DNA of 64,000 nucleotides from Spirochaetales bacterium (GTDB taxonomy: Bacteria > Spirochaetota > Leptospiria > Leptospirales > Leptonemataceae). The notes beneath the pieces are model-generated. The model did not search any database, was not told the origin of the DNA, and saw nothing but the letters and a program-made list of their open reading frames with translations. The stretch covers positions 124,001 to 188,000 of the forward strand of contig JABTUL010000003.1 of assembly GCA_015075425.1 (NCBI GenBank). The letters run 5' to 3'. This document shows, in pieces, positions 35,524-44,278 of this stretch. Positions within the stretch are counted from its first letter, which is position 1. Each line of letters opens with the position of its first letter. Position numbers and translations under genes: made by a program.

Positions 35524-35970
35524 ATGGAACAAATTCTCTCAGGACTCGGTCTGGCTTTAATGCTCGGTCTGGCAGGCTCGGGATCAGCGATCGGTCTGGC
35601 TATCGGCGGATCTGCGGTCATCGGCATGGTACAGAAACGGCCGGAAGCGTTTGGCAACGGTCTGGTGCTTGCCGGGCTCCCGGCCACGCAGGGGCTTTAC
35701 GGCTTCGTCGCCTTCATCCTCTACTCAGGCTCGGTGACCCGGGACATCAGTATGTTTGGTGCATCCATCGTCTTTGCGGCCGGCGTGGCAGTGGGGCTTG
35801 CGGCTTTTATTTCCGCAATTCAGCAGGGCAAAGTCTGTGCTCATGGTATTCAGGCGATGGGCAGTGGACACGACACGTTTGGCAAGACGATGATTCTCGC
35901 AGCCTTTCCAGAATTTTACGCAATTCTGGCTCTGGTAGGTGCGATTCTCATGCAGGGACTGATGGCCTGA
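35524..35970 (+). CDS. atpK: V-type ATP synthase subunit K (rotor ring, sodium-type site)
   Basis: A 148-residue protein of four membrane helices, two repeated hairpins. The second hairpin carries the ion-binding glutamate (AAFPEFYAIL, Glu130); at the equivalent place in the first is GLPATQGLYG with Gln56. Leu52, Thr55, Gln56, Tyr59, Gln101 and Glu130 keep the exact spacing of the sodium-site residues I recall for the Enterococcus hirae NtpK ring (L61, T64, Q65, Y68, Q110, E139). This favours sodium over proton coupling. A good AAAGGAG ribosome site precedes the ATG. It is the last gene of the operon; no C, F or G gene is visible. Confidence 0.92.
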   Translation: MEQILSGLGLALMLGLAGSGSAIGLAIGGSAVIGMVQKRPEAFGNGLVLAGLPATQGLYGFVAFILYSGSVTRDISMFGASIVFAAGVAVGLAAFISAIQQGKVCAHGIQAMGSGHDTFGKTMILAAFPEFYAILALVGAILMQGLMA

Positions 35971-36087
35971 TTTTTTCCAGGAAGGCCGGGCAACCGGCAG
36001 AGCGAAAATTCATGGTGTCGTAATGCAACTGTAACACGATTCACGTCGATTGGTTTGCCTCGTCTGCTATCTCTGGCAGGAGAGGCT

Positions 36088-38502
36088 ATGGACCCGGCTT
36101 TCCTTCCGCTCTATCCGCTGCCTCGCCTTTCCGCTGAGGTCAGTGGCTGGAGCTACTTCTGGCTCAAATTCCCTTATGCGATGCCTTCCTTTCTTACATT
36201 TCTTATCGGTCTTTTCTTGATTACCTTCTCCTCCTCCTCCGGTCTTTCGAGTATGACACGTCGCCGCGATGTCTGGACTGTGGCCCTGACTTTTTTGAGT
36301 TATTCAGCACTTGCCTGTCTGACGGCGCTGCGCAGTGTCGTTGCTGATACGGAGCAACTTCTGTGGCTGCACAGATGGATCTATCCGGTGGTGCTCCTTC
36401 TGGCCCCCCTCAGTTTCTATTTGATTCACCTTGCACTGGGACAGCCGGGTCGGCTGCTTTTGTATTTTGGTCATGTTTGCTGGATTCCCGTAGTTGCGGC
36501 CTTTGTCTCTCTTCTGGAGGGAGTTGCTTTTACCGGGCGCTGGTATCACTACTCTTTTGGCAGTTTTCCGGAAGCGAACTGGCCCATTAAAGTCTGGGGC
36601 GTTTTTCCGGGTATCGGTCTGGCTCTGGTTGGTTTACCGGCTTTTTTATGGGATTGGCAATTGCGCCGCTCTCCCCCGGCTTTACTTATTGGCCTGTTTC
36701 TACTATTCAGTCTGACTCTGCTCAACTTGCCGGTTCTTGCTGGCTTCCCCATCTATCCTGGCAGCAATCTGCATTTTGTTCCTATGCTTTTGATAATCAT
36801 CGGTCTGCACCAGAAATCGGGCCGCACCTGGCTTGACCTCCTTTTTGCAGAGCGCGGGCTATTCTATTTTCTCAATGCGATTCTCGCTGCGGCCCTTATC
36901 ATCCTATCCCTTTCTTTTTTTGGTGGTCTGCGTGTGCTCGAAATTCAGGCGCGGCAGTGGTTTCCGGCTGTACCGATCACTTTGATAGGAATGGTTGTTG
37001 TTTTTGCCTCAGGCATATTCATCGGAGGGCTGGAAGCAACAAACCGGATTAACCAGTACCTCACGTTTATCCTGGCAATTCTGGGCTTCTATTTACTACT
37101 GAAAACAGTGGAAGCGCTTTATCTGGATCCAATCATAGAGTACCGGGTCAGGCAGCTGCTGTTCATTCCGCTTGCCTTCCTGCCAGCATTGCTCTATCGC
37201 CTTGTAGATACGGTTCATCCCGGGGAGAGCCGCTGGGCCGGTCGTTTACTCACTGTGTGCGGGGCAGCCCTGGCTTTTTTTCCTTTTTCCGATTTAATGT
37301 TTTCAGGATACTACAATCATGCTTACGGAAGAATTCCGGCACCCGGTGCACTTTTCTGGGCATTCCCTCTGCTGTTTCTTTTGTTCACAGCAATCACTGC
37401 GATGAAAACAGGATTCTCTGTAAAGGATTCCCTGGCTGTGCGGCTGATTCTTTTCTGCCATGGTGTCAGTTTGCTGATTCTTCTGGATTTGTTTCGTTCG
37501 AGCGGCCTTTATCTATTTCCGTATGCCTGGCTTTTGCCTGTACCGGGAATTTTACTTTTGCCCGCAATTCATGCGCGCAGTGCGGTTACGGGGATCGCTC
37601 ATGCTCTTCGCATAACGGTCCGTCTTTCTCTTTCCAGTATTGCGGTGGTCCTGATCTTTCTATCCATTATTTTCCTTGCCGTATTAAATGAGGGTTCGCT
37701 GGAAAATCGCCTTTTCTATTTGATCCTGGGCGGAAGCCCACTCTTGCTGCTGACTTTTCTACTATCCTTTTTGTTCGCTGGCCCTATTGCGGAACAGCTG
37801 GACCTTCTTTACAGAAATTTAATTGAGGAGCGTGAGAAATCCGATCGCTTGCTGGACAATATTCTGCCTCCCGCTGTGGCATTTGATTTGAAACGGGGGG
37901 TGCGCGTTGAACCCAGATTGTACGATGATGTTACAGTGCTGTTTGCCGATTTTGCCGCCTTCAGTTCTTACGCGACGACCATCGAACCTTCCGATCTGGT
38001 TCGAAGGTTAGACAGCACTTTTCAGGCTTTCGATGAACTGTGTCACAGATATGGAGTAGAAAAATTAAAAACGATTGGTGATGCTTATATGTGCGTTGCC
38101 GGTTTGACATCCACTCCCGAGCAGGAGGATCACGCCGTCCGTGCATGCCGGCTTGCTCAGGCTATGATGGAATTGCAGTCTAAATCCATGGAAAGGCTTC
38201 CGCTTCCGCTACGTATCGGCATCCACAGTGGTCCGGTAGTCGGCGGGGTGACCGGAAGCCTGAAGCTTTCCTTTGATATCTGGGGCCACACGGTGAATGT
38301 TGCCGCCCGGTTGGAAGCCAGTTCTTTGCCTGGCCGCATTCACATCTCTGAGGTAACCTACGGAAAACTGGGTGCAGAGTTTCCCTGCGAGGAGCGCGGG
38401 CTCCTCAGGTTGAAGAATATCCCGGAGGTACGCACATACTTTCTGGACTTAACAGCCCGGCCCTTTAAGTCCCGGCAATCGCCGTCATACCTTGAAGAGT
38501 AG
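36088..38502 (+). CDS. Membrane-bound class III adenylate cyclase
   Basis: An 804-residue protein from the ATG at 36088, which has AGGAGAGG just upstream. The N-terminal 590 residues hold many membrane segments, the first ones resembling the N-terminal sensor region of some histidine kinases. A short linker with [22 protein letters not shown] joins to the catalytic domain (about 610-800). Metal sites are VLFADF and [15 protein letters not shown] supplies the adenine-selective lysine and FDIWG the aspartate, so the product should be cAMP; NVAARLE has the transition-state Asn and Arg. Two cyclic-nucleotide-binding domains occur in the patatin protein at 55.6 kb, a possible target. Confidence 0.88.
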   Translation: MDPAFLPLYPLPRLSAEVSGWSYFWLKFPYAMPSFLTFLIGLFLITFSSSSGLSSMTRRRDVWTVALTFLSYSALACLTALRSVVADTEQLLWLHRWIYPVVLLLAPLSFYLIHLALGQPGRLLLYFGHVCWIPVVAAFVSLLEGVAFTGRWYHYSFGSFPEANWPIKVWGVFPGIGLALVGLPAFLWDWQLRRSPPALLIGLFLLFSLTLLNLPVLAGFPIYPGSNLHFVPMLLIIIGLHQKSGRTWLDLLFAERGLFYFLNAILAAALIILSLSFFGGLRVLEIQARQWFPAVPITLIGMVVVFASGIFIGGLEATNRINQYLTFILAILGFYLLLKTVEALYLDPIIEYRVRQLLFIPLAFLPALLYRLVDTVHPGESRWAGRLLTVCGAALAFFPFSDLMFSGYYNHAYGRIPAPGALFWAFPLLFLLFTAITAMKTGFSVKDSLAVRLILFCHGVSLLILLDLFRSSGLYLFPYAWLLPVPGILLLPAIHARSAVTGIAHALRITVRLSLSSIAVVLIFLSIIFLAVLNEGSLENRLFYLILGGSPLLLLTFLLSFLFAGPIAEQLDLLYRNLIEEREKSDRLLDNILPPAVAFDLKRGVRVEPRLYDDVTVLFADFAAFSSYATTIEPSDLVRRLDSTFQAFDELCHRYGVEKLKTIGDAYMCVAGLTSTPEQEDHAVRACRLAQAMMELQSKSMERLPLPLRIGIHSGPVVGGVTGSLKLSFDIWGHTVNVAARLEASSLPGRIHISEVTYGKLGAEFPCEERGLLRLKNIPEVRTYFLDLTARPFKSRQSPSYLEE

Positions 38503-40578
38503 CTCCCGGTAGGTAGGAAAAGGCCAGCTGCTGGCATCCACACTCATCTCCAGTTGATCTCCGGTCTGTCTGAGGGTGTTCATGGCGGTGAAGACCTGAT
38601 CACGGAAGGCGCGGGCGTGCTCTTTGATGTCATGCTGCCCATCTGCCGCCTGGACGGCTTTTTCCAGGGCATCGGTTTCTTCAATAAATCTTTCCAATCT
38701 TTCCGTGAGCGCTTCCAGGTTTTTGCGGATGCGGCTGAGCCGATCGGTTCCCAGCGCTTCTGTAATGGTCCGGATGCTCTTGGCCATTTCGCGGCCCGCC
38801 TTGAGCACTGCGGGGGTGATTTGTCGCCGGGCCATGTCAATCATGGTCAGAGCCTCTATGCGAATGGTTTTGATGTAGTTTTCCAGGTATATGTCATGGC
38901 GGGCTTCCAGTTCCGGCCTGGTAAAAACTTTATGGCGCTCAAAGAGTTCGATATTTCTGGAAGAAAGCATGGCCTCTGCCGCATCTACGGCGTTGGAAAC
39001 ATTGGGCAGGCCGCGCCGCGCTGCTTCATCCACCCATTCCTGGGCATAGTTATTACCATTGAAGACCACACGCGAATGCTTCTGTATGATCTCACGCACC
39101 AGGCTATTGATGGAGGCATGCAAATCACCCTGGCCTTCCAGTCTGTCGGCTATGGTGCGCAGCGCTTCTGCCACAATCGTGTTGAGCGTGAAATTGGGTC
39201 CGGCTATGGAAATCGAAGACGGGACCATGCGGAATTCAAACTTATTTCCGGTGAAGGCAAAGGGAGAAGTGCGATTGCGGTCACTGGTGTCCCGGGGCAG
39301 ATGCGGCAGGGTTGAAGTACCGATGTCCAGAAATCGTGGACCACTGGCCTGGCGGGCCTGACCGGTCTGGATTTCCTCAAGAACTCCCTGCAATTCCTCG
39401 CCTAAAAAAATCGAAATGATGGCCGGTGGCGCTTCATTGGCGCCCAGGCGATGATCGTTTCCGGGATTGGAAGCCGCCAGCCGCATGAGATCGGCATACT
39501 CATCGACAGCTTTGATGACCGCAGCCAGAAATACCAGAAACTGAGCGTTCTCTGCCGGTGTACTGCCCGGATCGAGTAAATTCTGACCGGTATCTGTTTG
39601 CAAAGACCAGTTGTTATGCTTCCCGGATCCATTCACTCCCGCAAAAGGTTTTTCATGAAGCAGGCAAACCAGTCCGTGTCTGTTGGCCACTTTCTTCATG
39701 ATCTCCATGGTCAGTTGATTGTGGTCGGTGGCGATATTGGTGGTGTGAAAAACAGGGGCCAGTTCATGCTGGGCCGGAGCAACTTCATTGTGCTTGGTTT
39801 TGGCAGACACACCCAGTTTCCAGAGTTCCAGATCCAGATCGCGCATGAAGGCAGCAATCCGTTCCTTGATACTGCCAAAGTAATGGTCTTCCATCTCCTG
39901 GCCTTTGGGAGGCCGCCCGCCGAATAGAGTGCGCCCGGTGAAAATGAGATCATTACGTTGTTCAAAGTATTTACGATCAATCAGGAAGTATTCCTGCTCA
40001 GCGCCCACGGTGGCAATGACCCGCTCCACTTCTTTTTGACCCAGAGCATGCAGGACCCGAACCGCTTGCAGGGAGAGTGCTTCCATAGAACGCAGGAGCG
40101 GAGTCTTTTTATCGAGGGCCTCACCGGTATAGCTACAAAAAGCCGTCGGGATGCAGAGGGTATGTCCACCATCATCTTCTTTCAGGAAAACAGGGGAGCT
40201 TACGTCCCAGGCGGTGTAGCCACGGGCTTCAAAAGTGGCGCGCAGACCTCCCGATGGGAAGGAAGAGGCATCCGGTTCACCCTTGATCAACTCCTTGCCG
40301 GAGAAATTAGCCATGGCCCGGCCATCGGCCTGCGGACTTAAGAACGATTCGTGCTTTTCCGCTGTAAAACCGGTCATGGGCTGGAACCAGTGGGTAAAGT
40401 GGGTAGCTCCTTTTTCTATGGCCCAGTCCTTCATCGCCGCGGCGATCTCGTCTGCCAGAGCGGGGTCCAGGCGCTGGCCTTTTTCAATTGAGCGACGCAG
40501 GGCGCGGCGCGTTTCCTTTTTGAGTCTTTCCCGCATGACGGCTTCATTGAAGACATTGGATCCAAAGGATTGTAACAT
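38485..40578 (-). CDS. glnN: Glutamine synthetase, type III
   Basis: About 697 residues, the large size of type III enzymes (about 700, against 470 for type I). The N-terminus [19 protein letters not shown] and later [25 protein letters not shown] (metal-binding glutamates), [12 protein letters not shown] and [15 protein letters not shown] are family signatures. It condenses ammonia and glutamate using ATP. The ATG at 40578 has AAGGG seven bases upstream; in-frame ATGs at 40599 and 40611 would add up to 11 residues. Its 3' end overlaps the end of the convergent cyclase gene by 18 bases. Expression is often nitrogen-controlled in other bacteria, but I see no operator. Confidence 0.93.
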   Translation of the reverse strand: MLQSFGSNVFNEAVMRERLKKETRRALRRSIEKGQRLDPALADEIAAAMKDWAIEKGATHFTHWFQPMTGFTAEKHESFLSPQADGRAMANFSGKELIKGEPDASSFPSGGLRATFEARGYTAWDVSSPVFLKEDDGGHTLCIPTAFCSYTGEALDKKTPLLRSMEALSLQAVRVLHALGQKEVERVIATVGAEQEYFLIDRKYFEQRNDLIFTGRTLFGGRPPKGQEMEDHYFGSIKERIAAFMRDLDLELWKLGVSAKTKHNEVAPAQHELAPVFHTTNIATDHNQLTMEIMKKVANRHGLVCLLHEKPFAGVNGSGKHNNWSLQTDTGQNLLDPGSTPAENAQFLVFLAAVIKAVDEYADLMRLAASNPGNDHRLGANEAPPAIISIFLGEELQGVLEEIQTGQARQASGPRFLDIGTSTLPHLPRDTSDRNRTSPFAFTGNKFEFRMVPSSISIAGPNFTLNTIVAEALRTIADRLEGQGDLHASINSLVREIIQKHSRVVFNGNNYAQEWVDEAARRGLPNVSNAVDAAEAMLSSRNIELFERHKVFTRPELEARHDIYLENYIKTIRIEALTMIDMARRQITPAVLKAGREMAKSIRTITEALGTDRLSRIRKNLEALTERLERFIEETDALEKAVQAADGQHDIKEHARAFRDQVFTAMNTLRQTGDQLEMSVDASSWPFPTYRELLFKV

Positions 40579-40649
40579 GGCATTGCCCTTATGATTCATG
40601 GCGCCATGCATGGCAGGCTAGGTCTGCCGGCAAGCGAAAGGCGACCGCC

Positions 40650-41126
40650 TTAGAAATTCATCCGGTCAAAGCTTACGATGGGGCCGGCTGCTTCCAGCGC
40701 GCAAAAGGAATGAAGCACACTGGCCGGCCCCAGGGAGTCCTTGAAAATCCTGTCGATAACATCGCGCGAAAAGCCCCCCTGCTTCGTAACCTGGTATTCA
40801 GTGAGAATCAAAAGCCATCCGGCCGTCAGCTCGCGATACACAGGCATGCACCGCCGGACGCTTTCGCTGGAGAAGTGGGTTGCCCCTCCGAACTGCACCA
40901 GAGCCACGGCCATCTTACTGCCGACCAAAGCCTTCTCCATGGCCGGGCCTTGAAGGTCTCCGGGCAGTCCACGGGATGTGAGGGCAAGCAGAAAGCTGCC
41001 AACAAACATTTGTTCCAACCGGGCTTCAATGGCCGGCCGCGGAACAGAATCGGAAGGCAACTCCAGTCTATCCCAGAGCAGGCAGCCGGAAAAAAGAGTC
41101 AGGAGCAGGGGGAGGTAGCGTTTCAT
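40650..41126 (-). CDS. Small lipoprotein, distant member of the tandem family at 2-4.3 kb
   Basis: A 158-residue lipoprotein with the signal ending FSGC (Cys15). It shares with the 2-4.3 kb cluster the sequence LLWDRLELPSDSV after the anchor (compare LLTDQLNIPPMESV), a mid-protein SVRRC, and the C-terminal CALEAAGPIVSFDRMNF, matching the TGxIxSxxxxN end of the others. It lacks some of the cysteines of the cluster members. The function is unknown. It lies upstream of the glutamine synthetase on the same strand, separated by 38 bases. Confidence 0.6.
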   Translation of the reverse strand: MKRYLPLLLTLFSGCLLWDRLELPSDSVPRPAIEARLEQMFVGSFLLALTSRGLPGDLQGPAMEKALVGSKMAVALVQFGGATHFSSESVRRCMPVYRELTAGWLLILTEYQVTKQGGFSRDVIDRIFKDSLGPASVLHSFCALEAAGPIVSFDRMNF

Positions 41127-41239
41127 AATGAATCAGTGGATACAGCCGGCGGTCGCTGTCCAGCATTTGTCGACACGGACTGAAAAGGTCTGTGTGGAAA
41201 AAGCCCTTGCCTCTTTCCAGGCATGAGTAGTTTAGACTT

Positions 41240-42235
41240 ATGGCTGAAACGATCGCTCTGGCCGCCGGGCCTGGTCTTCTTGTCTTGTGGACATTTATCC
41301 TTTTTGTGCGGCCGCTGTTTCGTATTTTCAAGGGATACTTTACCTTCCGGGCTACAGTTGCGGGGGGCCGCGAAGTCAGCGGCCGGGTAATTTCCTCAAG
41401 TTATCTGCGCGAAGTCAAAGGTAATGGCACGGTGCCCATAACCATGAAAGTAGAGTTTGAAAATTTTTCCGGTGCGGCGGTGCAGACATCGTTCCATACC
41501 AGTGATACCCGCCCGGCAGAAAGGCGTTTTGACAGCGGCAGAACGGTGCGAATCCAACTGAATCCGGGCGCCCCCCCTGGCAGACAGATCATGATTGTCG
41601 GTAGCCAGGCAACGCTTAACCCGAAGGTGCTGCTGCCGTTTCTTCTGGTTTTTCTTGCCTGGCTGGCCGGCCTTGCCTGGGTTTTTGATATTATCTGGAG
41701 AGGGGCCGGGGGAAACCTTGATGCACTCCTATCTCACCTGCCTGAGTCCGGCGAATGGCAGGGAAGTGGACTCATCTTTCTGGCCACTCTGATTTTCGTC
41801 GGAGCCCTTTTTAAGATTCTGGGAGCATCTTTTTCCCGGAAGAACGATACCCGGCTACGATTCTATGGTCGCCAGGCACCGGCCCGCATTACCGGCGTGG
41901 AAAGGACAGGCGTTAAGGTAAACAATCAGCCCCAGGTCATGTTTCACTACGAATTCACCACCCATGACGGACGTAAGGTCAGCGGATCAGAAAGAAATAT
42001 TATCGATATTCTGGATATCGGGAAGGTTCATGACATTAAAGAGAAAGAGATTCTGTATCTGCCGGATGATCCATCCGTGTCTGCCTGGCTTGAGAATGTC
42101 AATCAGGATCCTTCATCCGGCGTGACCGGCATTCTGAAAGGTGTATTTTATTTAATGTTTTTTATTTTCACCTGTATCTACCTGGGCCAGCTCTTATACT
42201 TTCTGTGGCCCGGGCAGCCGGTCAGCGGAATTTGA
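41240..42235 (+). CDS. Membrane protein with DUF3592-like repeats
   Basis: A 331-residue protein with four membrane segments (about 8-28, 131-150, 175-195 and the C-terminus 300-325). Between them lie two soluble beta-strand domains (about 35-118 and 205-285) of the DUF3592 type, each containing a strand set around VPITMKVEFENFSG or PQVMFHYEFTTHDGRKVSG and ending in a line like VRIQLNPGAPPGRQIM or ILYLPDDPSVSAWLEN. DUF3592 proteins are of unknown function. It overlaps the end of the convergent lipoprotein gene by 14 bases. Confidence 0.6.
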   Translation: MAETIALAAGPGLLVLWTFILFVRPLFRIFKGYFTFRATVAGGREVSGRVISSSYLREVKGNGTVPITMKVEFENFSGAAVQTSFHTSDTRPAERRFDSGRTVRIQLNPGAPPGRQIMIVGSQATLNPKVLLPFLLVFLAWLAGLAWVFDIIWRGAGGNLDALLSHLPESGEWQGSGLIFLATLIFVGALFKILGASFSRKNDTRLRFYGRQAPARITGVERTGVKVNNQPQVMFHYEFTTHDGRKVSGSERNIIDILDIGKVHDIKEKEILYLPDDPSVSAWLENVNQDPSSGVTGILKGVFYLMFFIFTCIYLGQLLYFLWPGQPVSGI

Positions 42236-42968
42236 CTTCTGCGGTTTCCATGTCCGATAGGCGTTCAAAAAAAACCAGTCCCTCTACGGTTCCACCGGGC
42301 GGAATGGTACTCTCTGCCGGGAGCAGGCGGTCGTAGGAGAGCTCTGTGCGGTGGGTGATACTGCTAAAAATCGCCTCCGATTTGCTGGCAGCCGCAGCTA
42401 CGCGACCGGTATCATTTACGAAGCCCTCTACTACATCGAAGCCGTCACAATGGTTTTCCTGAATGCAATAGATGGTGGCGGCAATCACAGCGATTGTAGC
42501 CAGAGTGATCATGCTGGCATTGTAAACATTCTTAACTGCTCCTTTCCAGTTGGTCCGCTCAAACAGGCCGGGCAGGGCCTCCGGTGCCACGCTTTCTTTC
42601 GATTCTTTTAAATTTTCCAGGATCAGCATGTTGGTGCGAAAGATTGCTGGCTGCGAGGATGGGTTATGGATGTGGACATAAGCAGCAGAGAGGTTGTCAT
42701 TGAAATGTTCAAAGGCGGAACTTTCGCTGTCCACGGCAAAGCTTTCCAGAAAGCGCTGCAGCATGCCGAGTTTACGGGGCAGGTAAAGCGTGGCTTCCAC
42801 CTGTAGCCCCGGACCCATGGCCCGGTGTCTGTAGCCCACGCTGCTGTTTTGCGCAATGGTATCGCGGGAGACCTGAACTTGACGGAAAGGACGGTCGGCA
42901 GAAACGCAGTGGCAGAGGAGAACCCCGGCAAGTAATAGACTCAAAGCGGCTTTCAGAAAGGGTTTCAT
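42222..42968 (-). CDS. Lipoprotein of unknown function
   Basis: A 248-residue protein with a signal peptide ending in LCHC (Cys22). The mature part has a beta-rich N-terminal region (YRHRAMGPGLQVEATLYLPRKL), a hydrophobic segment near 150-168 (ASMITLATIAVIAATIYCI) and a C-terminal strand region with IPPGGTVEGLVFFERL. The internal hydrophobic segment could span a membrane or be buried. I do not recognise a family. The start overlaps the stop of the beta-helix gene by 4 bases (ATGA), so the two are likely made together. Confidence 0.5.
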   Translation of the reverse strand: MKPFLKAALSLLLAGVLLCHCVSADRPFRQVQVSRDTIAQNSSVGYRHRAMGPGLQVEATLYLPRKLGMLQRFLESFAVDSESSAFEHFNDNLSAAYVHIHNPSSQPAIFRTNMLILENLKESKESVAPEALPGLFERTNWKGAVKNVYNASMITLATIAVIAATIYCIQENHCDGFDVVEGFVNDTGRVAAAASKSEAIFSSITHRTELSYDRLLPAESTIPPGGTVEGLVFFERLSDMETAEVKFR

Positions 42969-43810
42969 GGTTTCTTACGAAAGTCGTTTGACTCAATTGT
43001 GTTGTTTATGTTGTGAAAGCGACTGCTGTCCTTTTCTTCAATGAGCATACTGGCGCGATTGTTTTCAATTCGGGAATTCTTGATGGTCAGTTCCGATGAT
43101 TCCAGGAAAATCAAGGCATCGTCGGCGACGTTGCTTTTGATTTCTATTTGATCCAGAATCACTCCCTGGCTTTTGCGCAGATTGATCTGGCTGAACTCAC
43201 GGTTGCGCGTGAAAACGGAACGGGCAAAGAGAATATCCCGCGATCCTTCCACGGTCATGGTGTGGTAGGTGCAATCCTCAATGGAGCCGGACTCAAAACG
43301 AAAGTTACGAACATTGAGAAGTTCGAGGCCCTGGGTGCCCGAGCCAAAGAGTCGAGTCCCTTCAAGATCAATAGCGGTCGAATTCTCGAATACAAAAACG
43401 CCGCCCACACAGGATCCACTTTCTTCTGTATGACCGGCTGTCAGGTTACGGATGGTAATGCCACTGGCATTTTGAAAGCGCAGAACATTGGCATAGCGCG
43501 GCCGGACAAGAAGTTCCACACTGGCCTTCCCCGCTCCCTCTATGGTCAAATTTTTCACGTCCACCACGGCATATTCATAGCCATCGAAGACATTCTGGCG
43601 GCGCAGGTAGCGGCTTTCGTGCAAAAAGTCATTCAGGATGTATTTTCCCGCTTTAAGACGGATCACCCGGTCCGGCCCCAGACTGCGCAGGAACTCTTCC
43701 GTGCTTGATACGGTGATCACCGGCAGCCCGGAGGAGGAGGGGGGGCGTGATGGGGACTGGCATTGCCAGAGGATCAGGCTAAGAAACAGGATGTTCTTCA
43801 AAATAGGCAT
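42965..43810 (-). CDS. Right-handed beta-helix repeat lipoprotein
   Basis: From the ATG at 43810 the product is 281 residues with a signal ending in LWQC; a frame open to 43855 includes an earlier ATG at 43822. The body is a parallel beta-helix: repeated turns such as VKNLTIEGAGKASVELL, ASGITIRNLTAGH, STAIDLEGTRLFGS, VRNFRFESGSIEDC and SELTIKNSRIENN. Such folds are found in polysaccharide lyases and adhesins; no catalytic pattern was identified. The signal region overlaps the 3' end of the thioesterase gene by about 30 bases. Confidence 0.7.
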   Translation of the reverse strand: MPILKNILFLSLILWQCQSPSRPPSSSGLPVITVSSTEEFLRSLGPDRVIRLKAGKYILNDFLHESRYLRRQNVFDGYEYAVVDVKNLTIEGAGKASVELLVRPRYANVLRFQNASGITIRNLTAGHTEESGSCVGGVFVFENSTAIDLEGTRLFGSGTQGLELLNVRNFRFESGSIEDCTYHTMTVEGSRDILFARSVFTRNREFSQINLRKSQGVILDQIEIKSNVADDALIFLESSELTIKNSRIENNRASMLIEEKDSSRFHNINNTIESNDFRKKP

Positions 43811-44171
43811 AGGGTTTTCCATCCCGCAAACACACAAAAGTGATGCGGCATTCAATGATTTCTCTTTGTTCCATTTTCATGGAATCGTTCACCAGGGCGC
43901 GCGTTCTCACGGTAATGGACGAGCGACCCACAGAATCGGTTCTACAAAAAATAATGATGGCATCTCCGCGCCGGGCCGGTGCCTTGAACTGCACATCATT
44001 GAGGCTAACGGTCACAAAATTGGTGTAGTTGATTTTCTCCATCACATAAAGGGCGGAGCCTTCATCCAGCCAGGAAAGCATGGTCCCGCCAAAAAGGTTC
44101 CCGAAGGCGTTCAGATCCTTCTCCATGACCAGGTGCCTCGTGACCGGAACAAAGCTGCTCTGATCGGACAT
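43779..44171 (-). CDS. Hotdog-fold acyl-CoA thioesterase (YciA/BACH-like)
   Basis: A 130-residue hotdog protein. NAFGNLFGGTMLSWLDEGSAL is the long helix region of the acyl-CoA hydrolase group with the catalytic Asp in WLDE; VSLNDVQFKAPARRGDAI follows. It most likely hydrolyses acyl-CoA in the cytoplasm. It lies first in a three-gene minus-strand set with the beta-helix protein and the lipoprotein; that grouping does not suggest a pathway. The ATG at 44171 has a reasonable lead. Confidence 0.85.
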   Translation of the reverse strand: MSDQSSFVPVTRHLVMEKDLNAFGNLFGGTMLSWLDEGSALYVMEKINYTNFVTVSLNDVQFKAPARRGDAIIIFCRTDSVGRSSITVRTRALVNDSMKMEQREIIECRITFVCLRDGKPYAYFEEHPVS

Positions 44172-44278
44172 AATGCATCTTCCTGATCGCAGTCACTCTG
44201 GCAAGCCTTTCCGCTATCATTCGATTTACAGGAAATGCTTGCCGATTTAGTATAGAGCGATCCTCCTTAATTAAAGCT

